From Puffinus mauretanicus (lineage: Eukaryota; Chordata; Aves; Procellariiformes; Procellariidae), in NCBI GenBank assembly GCA_023333565.1, contig JAJKFH010000374.1, positions 3,472,001 through 3,536,000 on the forward strand: a stretch of DNA of 64,000 bases. Direction: 5' to 3'. The notes beneath the pieces are model-generated. The model was not told the origin of the DNA, searched no databases, and saw nothing but the letters and a program-made list of their open reading frames with translations. Position numbers and translations under genes: made by a program. This document shows, in pieces, positions 46,953 to 59,529 of the stretch (positions within the stretch are counted from its first letter, which is position 1; every line of letters begins with the position of its first letter).

Positions 46953-48838
46953 CCTCTTAAGCCTGGTTCATATTGTTCAGCAGCTTCTGAAGGAACTGGC
47001 GGGCACTCACGTGCCAGCAAAGCCAGCAGTGGAGTCAGGCTATGACCTGGCATGAGGGGAGGGGGTGTGGGAAGACGTGCGCAGGGAGCAGGCTCACTGG
47101 CCTGGCTCTGCCCAGAGGATGCAGGAGCATTAGCGGCACAGCGTGGCTTCATTGCGGAGCTGACCCAGCATCGTTAGCATAGAGGATACAGTCTCTTTGG
47201 GACAGGTGTGACGAGGGATGAGGATGTTCTTTCCTTCGTGAAAGATGGAGAGGCCTTTTAAACACCTTTGGCAGTTCCAGACATTAATGCACAGCTCAGC
47301 GCTAGCCAACGATGCCAGGAAGGGAACCCACACGATAGCTGACCGGGTGCAACAGATGCATCTGCTCTCAGACAGCCGTGCCCTCCGTCTGCGCAGAGAG
47401 ACCTGCCGCTGATCCAGCCGTGACGGGCTGCGCCTGCCTCCATCGCCTGCTGACTCCCTGCTCCGTGTCCAGCTGCAAGTGCCCTTCCGAGCGGGCAGGC
47501 GGATTAAATGTGTTTCCTGTGGCCTGGGGTATTTACATGGTGTCTCCCATGAAGGTTTTCTGATGCTTGGTATTTTAGTTCATACTGCAATCTCTCCCGC
47601 ACTGGGGATGCTCGGAGAGTCCTCTCTCCTCTCTCACCTACCTATTTTCATTAAATCTAAAGGACTTTCATTATCTCAGGGATCTCTATGCCTCTCTCTT
47701 GGTTGAAACTGGAGAAGGATTTGAATAAATGCCTGTCAGCAGGGAGCTGGTAGAGGGTCAGACAGCCCAGTCCCTCTTCTCAGGGCAACTTAATGGGATA
47801 AGCTGTCTGCCCTTAAAAAACTGACTAACAAGGGAAACATAAAGGAAAGAAGGGAAAGAAAAGATAGTGAAAAGCAGAGGAAACTGGGCTTCTTAAATGG
47901 CTTGTTATATCAGCCAGATCTCCATTCACTCCGCCAGGAGCCTGGCCAGCTTAGCCCCAGTCCCAGCAAGGAACCTGCATCTCACTGTTCGGCCTCTCTT
48001 CTCGCATATTTGTCCCACTTGCAACCGGTTTCTCAGCCTGATTTTTCCCCAGTTTCTGCTGCGCTGACAGCCCATGTGCTATCACCTGATGGCACAGCTG
48101 GCCGGTGCTAGGGGCACGGCAAATGGGGCACAGGGAGGGACCGCCAGCTGGCACGGGGCACACAGCTTCCCTTCGGTCTGTGCTTTAGCCCCGAGGCAGA
48201 TGTTGCCCCATCTCAGCTGCATGAAGCTGGTAGGGCTGTGCCCAGCTGCCCAGAGCAGACTGCGTGGTGCATCCACGGGCCACGTCATTTCTCTCTTGCT
48301 TTTCTTGCTGGACCCTGCCTTCAAAACCCACTCTGCAGTGATGTTTCTGTCACTCTTCCTTTGCCTCTCCAGGACATCTTGGCAGGCTGAAGGAGTCCTG
48401 GCTGTGATTTGGGCCATACTGTAAAGATGCCGATGTTGCTTATCGATGGTCCTTATTGCGGAGGGATGTTGAGTGCATTTTAGGTCACTTCAAAGAGCAA
48501 CAGTTTGATCTTAAATAGTGGCATAACTCAGACCTCAGCTCAGCCTGGGTGGGTGGCTGGGACAGACACAGTAGTCGGGCTGGAGGCGTTTTGGCAGGCC
48601 TATGTGGAGAGCCAGGTCTGCAGTGGCATCACCAGGCCAGGAGGTGCCATCCCACACTTCATGAGAGGATGGCCTGGGCTCTGTGTGCAGAAGGGCTGTT
48701 AGCAGGGAAAAGGAGATGCTGTGCTAAGCATGGCAGGCTGAAGCCCGTCAGCCCGTCTGCAGGAGCACCAGCTCTGACAGGGAGGGCGGGCAGCACTGCA
48801 AGAACAGGGCTCAAGGCACCCTGTGTGCTCACGGCATG

Positions 48839-48878
48839 TGGGCTCAGCATGGGCATGATGTTCAGCTCCAGTTCACTT
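48839..48878. repeat. 40-bp direct repeat, copy 2
   Basis: Identical over 40 bases, in the same orientation, to 46913-46952, 1926 bp upstream. Not tandem and not part of a repeat I recognise. Confidence 0.95.
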
Positions 48879-50579
48879 TCTCATTTGCTTCAGATAATAA
48901 CACTGTGCAGGATCCGAAAGTCACCTGAAAACCCTACCCGGCTCTTGGTAAGGAGAGTTCTCTCTTCTGATTTAAAGGGAGGCCTCTGTGGTGTGAGAGC
49001 AGGCAAGATGTCTCCTGACGGCTAATTCATTCCTGGGCTCTTCTTCCAGCAATCTCCTGAGATTTGAGGCTGTGGAGCTGCTCATATGAGCATGCATATG
49101 TGTCCTTATGACGATGTATGCCCGTGCTGGCTGGAACACTAAACTCCAGCCCATGCTGGTTTTGGTCCCGGGGCACTGCCTTCTCCACGCTCCACCAGCC
49201 GTGCAGCCAGAGAGACCTTCCAGCACGAGTGCCAAAGGACTGCGTCACACCCCTGGGTGGCAGATGGCCATTTAGTTGATGGATTATCCACTCTGAACAC
49301 GAGACAGTAATCTTCAGAGGAACAGACTCAGAGAAAGCGGCAGAGTTAATCGCTTTGAGCATGGACAGCGGTCGGAGAGGGATACAGTGGGCAACTCTAG
49401 GAGGAGGGGAAGAGGAAGCAAAATGGAAAAGAAAAGCATAGAACAAAAAGTCAAGGGCTCTTGCTTGGCTAGGAGGGACAGAAGAGGACTGGGTGTTTTA
49501 CAGCAGGATGGGACTCAGCCTCCACCAGCACCCTCATTTTGTCATTATTTCTCATGTGTTCGATGGAAAACAGCTGCCCAGGATCTCTCTGCAGTGGGAC
49601 AGTGCAGTCTCCACTCAGAAATACATGCCACATGGTTACAAATGGGAGAAGTGGAGAGCAGAGTGCTGTTTAATCTCTGTCCCCATTGCCTCTATTGGGA
49701 TGGCAATGAGAAGTGCTCAGGCAGGTATTTTATGCGTTACAGATTCAAACAACAGATTCTGCTGGAGGCTATACTTAGCAGCAGGAGAATTTAACTTACA
49801 AAGGCAGCTCTGTGTTACTACAGTATTCACAGAGGATGTTTTTGAACTCCGCACTATGTTACTCCAGGGAAGCCGTTCTGGGCTTCACACCAAACCAACT
49901 GCATGTTGGGCAGAGGGTTTTGTCACTTTTCTGTACATCTTCAGCTGGGTCAATGAGTATATTAGCCACTATTACCAAATCTTAACGGGTTATCTCTAGG
50001 CTCCTACCAGCCTACGCAGTATCTCTCTTTCCACAGAAGTGCTTTGCTATATATGGATTGAGTGTTACAAGTGCTGAGTATTAATGCCTCAGTTAAAAGA
50101 TGTGTAACTAGTGTCAAGAGACAGGATATGTTTATATTGTTAAGACATGTGCCAATGGATGATCCCACTACACACGATCTTTCAAGTTACTTTTCTTATG
50201 TCTGGCCATGGAAGGATGTGAGGCAGCACGGGGGTTTTGCAAGCTCTGGGGCAGAGCCAGGAGCCCTAAGGAGAGAGCCTTGTAAGCACCACTGCTCTGC
50301 TTTGGTCTTTTATTAATGTCAGTTCAAGGAGAAGTCCACACCAGTCCCAGGCTGAGGTCCCCAACAGAGCCCTTGCAGGCTCTTCACCACCTCTACTCCA
50401 GTGCTGCGCATATAGAGAAAATATGTAGAATATTTCCAGGCACAAATCTAGTTCTCCTTTGCTGGAAGGACAAACCACATGCCCTGAACATTTGACATCA
50501 CACAGACTGAAGGGCAATGGTGATGTCTGAATGGAAAAAAGTCATTAAAATATTAACACTAGTCATAATTAAAAGCTGC

Positions 50580-50760
50580 CATTTCTAACATTAAACTGGA
50601 ATCTTAACGGCCAGATTAGACCAATGCTCCATCTAGTCCAGACTGCAACCTCTAAAAGAAGTTCATCCTGGCTGGCCCAGAGAGAGGTGGAAAAGCCACA
50701 CAGATGGGCAATACTTAAGACTTGCCAACTGGAGAAGTTTCTTCCTCCTCCATACTTCTG
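50580..50760. repeat. Probable old interspersed repeat fragment
   Basis: ccagattagaccaatgctccatctagtccagactgc (50611-50646) resembles the 'gggtcagaccaaaggtccatctagcccagtat' word of a common archosaur/turtle repeat. Family not named with confidence. Confidence 0.4.
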
Positions 50761-50811
50761 TTTACAGCAGGCCTAAACTTTTAACAAGAAAGTTTCTGTC
50801 TCTTCTGTTAA

Positions 50812-50848
50812 CATATATAAATATATATATGTATGTATTTATATATAA
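50812..50848. repeat. AT dinucleotide-rich microsatellite
   Basis: An imperfect (AT)n run (atatataaatatatatatat) is followed by gtatgtatttatatata. Confidence 0.85.
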
Positions 50849-52279
50849 TGCAACTGTGCCTGTTTTCAGTAATTACTGAGTATCTTGAAACCTTTATCTT
50901 TATAACCAGTGCAGGGCACAGTGACTAACCAATTGATTGTGTCTGTCTGGGCCCAGCCATTCCTTGTGACACAACAGTGGCAAAGACTGAGTCACAGTGA
51001 TCACCAGGATGTCCTGTCCAAGCCCTCCTGGTCATATGAGTCACCTGGCTCCGTCACATCACCAGATCATCTTGGGCACTTGAGTTATGTGGGCTGGAGT
51101 TGAATCACCAGGACCACATGAGGCATCTCAGTTCCCAAGATCAATTCAGTCGCTCCGGTAAACTGCAGGTAAACTCCAAAGATGGTCTTTAAAGATACAG
51201 TAAAGGTATGCCCCATCTTTAATATTTAATAGAGCAATTAGTGTTTGGGTTTGTTTTCTTCCACCCAAACTGATGCTGCCTGTGACGGTCACGCCGGTGC
51301 CCTCTAATACTAGGTTGTGTTATAAGGTAAGCTGGGCTTGGAGAACCTCTCCTTCCCCTCACACACCTCAGCCTGGTTTACTTTGGGTTGTTGAACGGCC
51401 TGTTGGGAAGCCACAGAAAAGACATTACCAGTCACTATGGAAGAAGGAATAGCTTGATGAGAGGAGCTGCTGGCTGTCATGGCTTTTGGAGAAGGATTCA
51501 AAAATGAGGGCTGCAAGGGTTTTGGCTGAAGAATTTGGAGGAGGCAAGAGTGGAGTGCCTTGAGGTGCAGACAAGTGGACAGGAGATGAAGGTGGAGGAC
51601 TTTTCCATGGTATTCAGATGTGGAGTGGAGAGGGGTTAGTTCCTCCTATTGATTGCTGCTGCCTGGTGGGCCTGCTGTGCTGGGGGAAGCAGGGGAGGCT
51701 GCGAGGGGCAGGGTCTTGTGGGGACGTCTGTGGTCCCAAGCCGAAAGAAGACAAGAAAACTCTCAATGTGATTCAGAGAGAGGCCTTGCAGATACACCAC
51801 AAGCCCACATCCTCCTTGGGATGATGGCACATTCCCTATCCTGGCCTCTGCCAGTGGGGAGGACATCTGGGGGAAACATGGCAGCACCTGATCTGCATTT
51901 CTACCTTGGGAGACCCCATCCCTGTGATTACCACCCCATGTGCAGTACTGACTACACATGCTTTTGTAAATACATATTTTGCAGTTTTCTGCTGCTAGTG
52001 AGATCACTTGACAGTACCCATTGCTTGAGGAGGGCGATTTTTTAACAGGTAAAATACAATGGAAAAAGAGCATGCTGGTTCCAACCACTTGTTAAAGGGT
52101 CTTAAAACCCCCAACCACAGCAGTCTCTGGGGCGCAACGTGACTCAATGTCTTTGGCTGGCATCTTTGGTGACATTGCTGGTGACTAAAGTTTTTTTCCC
52201 AAGCAGCAGAAAGCTTCAGCCTTGATTTATAGCAAGGACTGATATATTAATACCAGCAGTATTTCTCTTTTGCTGTTGT

Positions 52280-52500
52280 CAGGGTGCGGTACGGAGCGAA
52301 GAGTGACCGATACACGGTGAAGAGATACTTGGGAGATGCTAGAAGCTGTCCTGCCATTACAGATGGGACAAAATGGGAGGCCAGCCAGCTTGCACTCATA
52401 ATAATCAGGAGCTTGTTAAGGATTCTAATCAGGCAGAAATATTTTCCCCGTCAGCTCATTACAAACTGTAACGAGGTTGCAGCTCTGGGTCGTGGCTGCT
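52280..52500. other. Candidate conserved noncoding element
   Basis: This non-repetitive block contains acactcataataatcaggag-like text (about 52394-52413), ggattctaatcaggcagaaa and ctcattacaaactgtaacga. It has several CpGs in an AT-moderate context and no useful frame. Texture suggests an enhancer. Inference only. Confidence 0.28.
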
Positions 52501-52600
52501 TTTTCTCTTGCTGTAACGAGTGCACCTGCTGAAGGCTTTGGTAGCTCGTTTGGTGTGATGTGGGTATGGAGAGAAGGAAGGGGAGAAAAGGGCAGGGGGC

Positions 52601-52627
52601 AGAGCCAGAGCCAGAGCCAGAGCCAGG
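52601..52627. repeat. (AGAGCC)n hexanucleotide repeat
   Basis: Just over four perfect AGAGCC units. Confidence 0.9.
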
Positions 52628-54689
52628 AGCAGCGAGGCTGCCCCAAGGAGGGGAGTGTTTTGCCTGGTGACCTGGAGAAAGGCAAGTATTTCCCTGCTTC
52701 TCTGTCTGGGAAAAAGCCAAGGGAAGGGTGGCTAGGGAATCCTGCTCCTGGAGACGGTGGTGGCTTTTGAATGTGTGTTAGTGTATCTCTCCTTGGACTT
52801 CTTTGCAAGCCTGACAATGGGTATGTGAGGGGACCTTTATCCTATCTTGTGTGTAGGTTGTGGGCCTGGGATGGTGTGTGATGGCAGCTGAGGACAGGTG
52901 GGAGAAGGTGTGAGAAAAACAAAGCAGTGCTGAGGCTTTTGGAGGGTGCTGTGTTCTGTGGAGGTCTGCATCTGCCTGTTTTCCTCCTCACCCCACGTCA
53001 CTGAGGAGAGTTTTGACTTTGTGGCTCACACAGGCTCAAAGCGTTGCTGCCTGCTGGTTCACCAGCACCTCTATTTTGCTCCTTGGACTTTGAAGGGATT
53101 TGGCCATGTGAGGAGAAGTTTGCAGTAGAAAAGTCTCTGGGAGACTAAAAACATAAACCATATTTTATTAAGCAGGAATTGACACTTTTGCTGAGGCTAA
53201 TACTAGGTCTTACTGACTGACCAAAGCTACCAAGCCTATTGACCCTGAGACACTGCTCTTAAATATGGAGATTTGTGGCAGGCTGTATTTATTTCGAAGA
53301 TAACCCATGTTCTTATTAATCCCCCCCATGTCAGCTACTCAATAACTTCACCGATTCCTCTGGATCTGCAAAGCCATCTATCTGCTGAGACAAACATCCT
53401 CTACTACCACCATCAGTGGCAAAGGTCGTCATCAAGGTGGAAGCAAAGAGCTTTCATGAAGTGACAGAAATTTGTGGTAAAACTGTTTTGGGAGGGAGAC
53501 GTAGTTCTGTAAATTCACCACCTGCTTTGCTATCAAGAAGCTAAATAACAGCTTTTGCTTGTGCAGACCCTTCAAAGCAGTCTTGACTTTTTCAGGTTCT
53601 GTAGAAAACCCATGCTGCGCCCTTCCTTCCCTCCCTGGGCTCCTCCGTGCCTGATGCTGTGTGGGGCTGGGGCTGGAGACGCCGCAACAAACGGGACCGA
53701 CATTTCTCTTAGCTGCAAGGACCCTCTAGAAACCTGAGGAACAAGGAATGTCAGAGGGGCAATATCCAAGATGGAAGGAGTATAAGCAAGGCTAGGAGGC
53801 TGCTATCCGATAAGACTTTGTAAATAGAACGTGAGTGTTGAAGATAAGCTAGAAAAGCACCCTTGGGCTCTATGGCTAGCTCTCCCTTCCTGCAGTCAGG
53901 AAACGAACCTGAGAAGCATCTGCTGGATGCTGTTAACATATAGTGGGTGCGTCTCTGGGCTGTATAATCCTCCCGGTAGCATTTGTTGAAGGCTGGTTAG
54001 CTGTAGCTGTAGACAGACAGGACTGAAGGCACATTCTCTACCTCTGTACTATTTTCCTGTCTTCCCAATTCACAACACCTAAGACAAAAGCCACTTAGGA
54101 GTTAAAATAATGCTATTCTGATACGGTATCTAAGTACCAGCTAACAGGAGAAGCTTTCAGGGAAAAAGACACTTGGATTCTGTTTGTGTTGGGGCATTAA
54201 ATTAGATTTACTTTAATTTGGACAGAAGAATGTTAAGTACAAAAATTAAAACACACAAGTAATTAGCATGTGAGGTTGCAGGAAGCAATTCATTTAGTAA
54301 TTCCACAGCGAGCTTGCTGGATTTAAGGTTCTTGGGTGTGTACTTAGTTTTTTTTGCTTCTGGCAGTCTTCCAACTGCTATCTCTATGCTACATTGCTTC
54401 ACACCTGGATTGACCTGCCTTTATAATGTGTCCTTGACATCCAGTCAAGGTGGTTTTGAAGCAGAAACACTTCTATTAAAATGCTGGTGGGAAACCTGAG
54501 GCTCTCTTTCTAGTGCTAATAATAGTGAGTACGTATCCTTCACTAATGGGGCTGTGCCTTTGTGCTCCCGTCTGAGCCCCTTCAGAGTCCCTGGATGTGC
54601 ATGCCCTCTTTGGAAATCCTTGTTTGCAATACTGGGTGCATGTGTTGGAGCAAACGCAGAGGAGAGGTGCTAATGTGCTAATTTGCTCG

Positions 54690-56106
54690 CCAATGTGACG
54701 CCCATCTATAAGAAGGGCCGGAAGGAGGATCCGGGGAACTACAGGCCTGTCAGCCTGACCTCGGTGCCGGGGAAGATCATGGAGTGGTTTGTTTTGAGGG
54801 CGCTCACGAGCCATGTCCGGGACAACCAGGGGATCAGGCCCAGCTAGCATGGGTTCATGGAAGGCAGGTCCTGCTTGACCAACCTGATCTCCTTCTATGA
54901 GCAGGTGACCCGCCTCGTGGATGAGGGAAAGGCTGTGGATGTGGTCTGCCTGGACTTCAGTAAAGCCTTTGACGCTGTCTCCCACAGCATTCTCCTAGAG
55001 AAGCTGGCGGCTCACGGCCTAGACAGGTGCACTCTTCGCTGGGTAAAAAACTGGCTGGATGGCCGGGCCCAGAGAGTTGTGGTCAACGGAGTTAAATCCA
55101 GTTGGCGGCCGGTCACGAGCGGTGTTCCCCAGGGCTCAGTACTGGGGCCAGTCCTGTTCAATATCTTTATCGACGATCTGGACGAGGGGATCGAGTGCTC
55201 CCTCAGTAAGTTTGCAGATGACACCAAGTTGGGCGGGAGTGTTGATCTGCTGGAGGGTAGGAAGGCTCTGCAGAGGGACCTGGACAGGCTGGATCGATGG
55301 GCCGAGGCCAACTGTATGAGGTTCAACAAGGCCAAGTGCCGGGTCCTGCACTTCGGCCACAACAACCCCAGGCAACGCTACAGGCTTGGGGAAGAGTGGC
55401 TGGAAAGCTGCCCGGAGGAAAAGGACCTGGGGGTGCTGGTTGACAGCCGGCTGAACATGAGCCGGCAGTGTGCCCAGGTGGCCAAGAAGGCCAATGGCAT
55501 CCTGGCCTGTATCAGAAATAGTGTGGCCAGCAGGAGTAGGGAGGTGATCGTGCCCCTGTACTCGGCACTGGTGAGGCCGCACCTCGAATACTGTGTTCAG
55601 TTCTGGGCCCCTCACTACAAGAAGGACATGGAGGTGCTGGAGCGTGTCCAGAGGAGGGCAACTAAGCTGGTGAAGGGCCTGGAGCACAAGTCTGATGAGG
55701 AGCGGCTGAGGGAACTGGGGTTTGTTTAGTCTTGGAGAAGAGGAGAGGCTGAGGGAGACTCCTTATCACAAGCCTACAACCACCTGAAAGGAGGTTGTAG
55801 CTTAGGTGGGTGTTGGTCTTCTCCTGGGCACCAGCTTATAGGACCAGAGAAATGGCCTCAAGTTGTGCCAGGGAGGTTTAGATTGGACATTAGGAGAAAT
55901 TTCTTTACTGAAAGAGTGGTCAGGCCTTGGAACAGGCTGCCCAGGGAAGTGGTTGAGTCACCATCCCCTGGAAGTATTTAAAAGACGTGTAGATGAGGCG
56001 CTTAGGGACATGGTTTAGTGGGCATGGTGTGTTGGGTTGACGGTTGGACTCGATGATCTTAGAGGTCTTTTCCAACCTTACTGATTCTATGATTCTATGA
56101 TTCTAA
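54690..56106 (+). mobile_element. CR1 LINE, 5'-truncated, 1.4 kb
   Basis: Similarity to CR1 ORF2 starts abruptly at ccaatgtgacgcccatctat and runs through the reverse transcriptase domain, the ORF2 end and the conserved 3' UTR (ggttggactcgatgatctta, 56043-56062). It ends in gattctatgattctatgatt, the CR1 8-bp-type 3' repeat, in place of a poly(A) tail. The 5' truncation is typical of incomplete target-primed reverse transcription. No target-site duplication is evident, as usual for CR1. It is the youngest-looking CR1 in the window: the RT segment is still open for 290 codons. It lies intergenic, in the same orientation as ADCK1. Confidence 0.97.
54692..55729 (+). pseudogene. CR1 ORF2 reverse transcriptase fragment, inactivated
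   Basis: The frame from 54692 reads NVTPIYKKGRKEDPGNYRPV and meets a TAG at 54845-54847, where the surrounding text (..[15 protein letters not shown]) implies an ancestral CAG glutamine. The frame then stays open from 54848 to the stop at 55727-55729. It carries the RT blocks [27 protein letters not shown] and [10 protein letters not shown] (catalytic ADD), then the thumb/C-terminal region. The final stop follows ggggtttgtttag, where an extra T relative to the CR1 pattern (ggggttgtttag) would shift the frame. The endonuclease domain is absent through 5' truncation. Non-functional. Confidence 0.92.
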
Positions 56107-56974
56107 CAGGGCTGGTGTCCAGTCTGAGTCTGGTGAAGGGCCTGAAGACTAGGAACCAAACCAGACTTTCTGGTAGCGCTCCTGCTGCTTGCCCTTATTC
56201 TCAGGCTACGTTTCCCTGTGAACAGTGCCATTTCTCCACCCAAGTGCAAGGAGGTGGAGAGCTTGGTGTGGCGATGATGGAAGCCTTGTGCATGTTACGG
56301 GATTTAGCCAGGAAGCTCTCCGGTACTTGTATGAATTCCCCTCTGCCTGATCTGGAGGATACCCAAGGAGCTGTGCGGCCAAGCCGTGCTGAGATGGCTG
56401 CGCGGTGCAGCTCTTCCAGCAGGCAGCCTGCGCAGGCTGTGGAAAGGAGCATGATGAGTAATTATGTGCTGTGTTACAACACAGCTACACAGGGAGGTTT
56501 AAATGGCTCTTTCCAGCTATTGCCTGATTGCTGCTGTGTTAACAGGAGCAAGGATCCTCTCTCTTTGGCATTCAAACTCCCTTCCCCCACATGCACACTA
56601 CAGCATTTGTAGCAGAGACTTAAGCTTTGAACTAATTTTGCTGCTATTTTTGCAGTCTTCTACCTTCACTGTCATCTCTATCCTTCCTTTCCAAAACTCT
56701 GTCATACCTGCTGTCCATCCATTTATCGCAGCCCCTTGCCTCCTGCTCAGGATGTTGGCACTGGGGCATTAAAAGGCAAGTGCATTGCTTGGCACACAGA
56801 GTTTTTGTAGCAGCAGATACAACAAGAGAAAGCCATAGAAAACGCACGTTGGCTCAGTTTCATTAATGCACTTGGCTTTAGGAAAGAGCAAATGGCCTAA
56901 ATCAGGCTACAGAGACACTTCAAATGCATGGAGATCTTTAGGCTTTTAACTTTGGAACTGTTACTACTGCAGAC

Positions 56975-57008
56975 TTTTTTTTCCCTTTGTTTTTTTTTTT
57001 TTTTTCAG
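56975..57008. repeat. T-rich tract ending in CAG
   Basis: A long T tract interrupted by CCC and G ends tttttcag. It reads as a strong + strand 3' splice-acceptor-like tract, but no exon is recognised after it. Confidence 0.8.
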
Positions 57009-59497
57009 TATGCTTTAGGATGATCCCCAAAAGAGACTTGAAGGAAAAACTAGGGCTTCACTTTGGACTATAACCATCTCCCACCATCTCCCACTCAGTG
57101 TTTCCTTTTACTTCTGTATCAGCTAGGAAAAGGGAGGGGAAAAATGGAGTAAGTTGGTAAGATAGCCTGGCTTGGTTTCTACATCAAGAGCCTCTGTTTC
57201 CTGAAGTATTATAGTAGCCTTTTCCAGCATAAGTCACTGTGGGCAGTGCATGTCCACTGAATAACCTGTGAGTGGCTGCCCATCTCAGTGTCCTTATCCA
57301 TCAGCTGAGCCTTTGCTTCAGATGTACATCCTGTGGTGGGGGCGAGTAACCTGGAAATGACCTGCCCATCTGGGATTAGAGTCCAGATCAGGAAGGAAAG
57401 ACAGGATTAATATTATAATAAGTGAAAGAACAACCACTGAATGGTTAGCATAGAGCCTGGAGTTGGGCACTGGGTTGGGAAGATGGAGGCAGGGAAGAAT
57501 CGGTGTGGTTTTGGACATGGTAAATCCATTTTAACACAGGTCTAAGAAAGTGAAGTTGGGTTGGGATTTTTTTCTGGAGGACTAACAGAGAATGCACAGC
57601 TTTGGAGAGGGTCATACGGTGTGGAAGTAAACACCTATTTTTGTTACAAAAAGGTTGCACAGTTCATCCCAGCCTTCTAGTCTCCTGGCAACAGTGAAGA
57701 ACAGATCATACTGGGACCACTATTTTAATCAACCTAATTGCAGGTCCTTTCTCTCCTCCCCCAGCAATCAGTGCCCTGGGAGATGGAAAATCCTTTCGAG
57801 CACGTCATCTAAAGGACTTGGAGACTCTCTAGTTTGCCACACTGCAGTTACATGTTGCTCAGATCTGTGCAGTAGTCTTGTTTTGTATTTCTTGCCTGGA
57901 AACAAGGCATTACTTCTGAGGGTTTGCATTTTTTCCCAGTTATATTAAAATGAATGTCTTGCTCTCACTTCACTAAAAAAATTCCAGTTGGATATTACCT
58001 CAAAATAGGAATGCTCTACAGTTCTGACCTGTTTCCTTGACTACCTCTCTGCCTGCCCATGATGTTCAGAAGGTCTCTCTATCTCTTGCTCCTGTCCATT
58101 CTCTAGAAGTGCTTTCTTGCCTATGCAGATACGCAAAACAATAAATGTTTTGTGTACAAACATATTATGGTAAGAAACATCACCTACTCTGATCATGAGA
58201 AACATCACCTATTTTCAGCCATCTCAAAAAAAAAAAGTCTATTCTAATACTTTATCAGGGGAGTTAGTTTAATCCTCACCTTCTCAAACTCCTGGACTTC
58301 TGCAGCTACCTGGGCTGCCTTTCCAGCACGGGCAATGAGAGCGCTGAGTGGCAAAACATTGCACAGTGGGCAACTCTGGCATCCAGGATGATAATGTGAA
58401 CAAGCTCAGAAGTGTGTGGCTACACTGACAAACTGGTGTAACGGCTGCTGTGAAGGTGCTTCAGTTCTGTATAATATAATTGCTGTGCTTACTGCAAAGG
58501 AACCAGGGTGTCTCTTTGCCCCTTGCTCTGTTTCACTGTCTCTGTCTATTGGCCCTAAAAGACAAAAATCACACTGTTCTGTACTTTTCTCCTTGAAACT
58601 GTATACACGGTACTGGGTGAACAAAACCCAGTGCTCTGCCTTGCTGCCCTGTGACAGCCATATAACACTGGTCCTACTGTCAGCTGGCAGGGCACGTCAG
58701 AAGCTTCCCCTTCTTGCTTCCTCTTCTTCAGAGCACCTGAAAACAGTTAAGAAGCCATTTCTGCCCATTTTTTTCTGGTTATGCTTTTTTTCCACTTTGT
58801 TCAAAGGATTGACTTCAAATCCATCCTTCTCAGACAGGCGACCTGAACTGCACACTCACCTCTAGCAATGGCTCTTCCAGGGTCACTGCTGGAAAGCCTC
58901 TGCTCCCAGGCATGAAAAGAGACTTCTGTTTCCACAGCTGATGCCGCAGCACCCCTCACCCACAGAAAAGCTGCCCAAGAAATGGATAGGACCCAGCACT
59001 GAGAAGAGCAGTTGCTGGAGGTTCATGGTGCCCATGCCCATGTGGGATCCTGCCGTGCCAGATGTGCTGGGAGCACTGGATGCCCGGGGAAGCTCTCTTG
59101 CCCCTCTGCAAGTGTGCTTTGAAGCACTGAACAGTATCTTGAGCTCTGCTGTGAACCTTGATCGAGGCAGTCTGGCAGGCACTGGGGGAGGCTGATGCAA
59201 TTCTTTTCTTTTCTCCCCCACTCTGGTCTTGTGCTGTAGTTCAGCAAGGGCCTGTCTGTCAGAGCCGGGAGCAGCACGCAGCCCTCTCAGGGGCACTAAA
59301 TAAAACACCTGGTGCTGCTCAATGGCTTCTCAATTCCCGTTGTATTGTTGTTACAGGAATCATAGTTTCTTTCTTCATTTGTATCTTTGCCCTCCCTACC
59401 CCTTTTCTTTGTAAAAAATCCACTGAGCGATTAGATTTGCAAATGAACGGGCAGGGAAGTGACAACAAAAGGGAGCTGGAGCTGAGGAGCGCAGGTA

Positions 59498-59512
59498 TAA
59501 TTACTGTAATTA
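59498..59512. promoter_or_regulatory. Palindromic paired TAATTA site
   Basis: TAATTACTGTAATTA is a perfect 7-1-7 inverted repeat carrying two homeodomain cores facing each other. It lies at the edge of a CpG-rich stretch. Factor binding is inferred. Confidence 0.35.
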
Positions 59513-59529
59513 ACTCAAGCAGCAGGGGC

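Larger units (their letters stand above)
46341..54689. other. Intergenic DNA between CpG cluster and CR1
   Basis: No coding exon was recognised. The block contains the paired 40-bp repeat (46913, 48839), an old repeat fragment (50580-50760), short microsatellites (50812, 52601) and a candidate conserved element (52280-52500). The rest is unique-looking sequence with only chance frames. Confidence 0.55.

Noticed and set aside
56975..57008. T tract ending in CAG as a genuine splice acceptor
   Set aside because: No coding or conserved exon follows and no paired donor was found; more likely a simple repeat.
58066..58080. gcccatgatgttcag as a third copy of the 40-bp repeat
   Set aside because: Only a dozen or so bases are shared with the 40-mer; within chance expectation.
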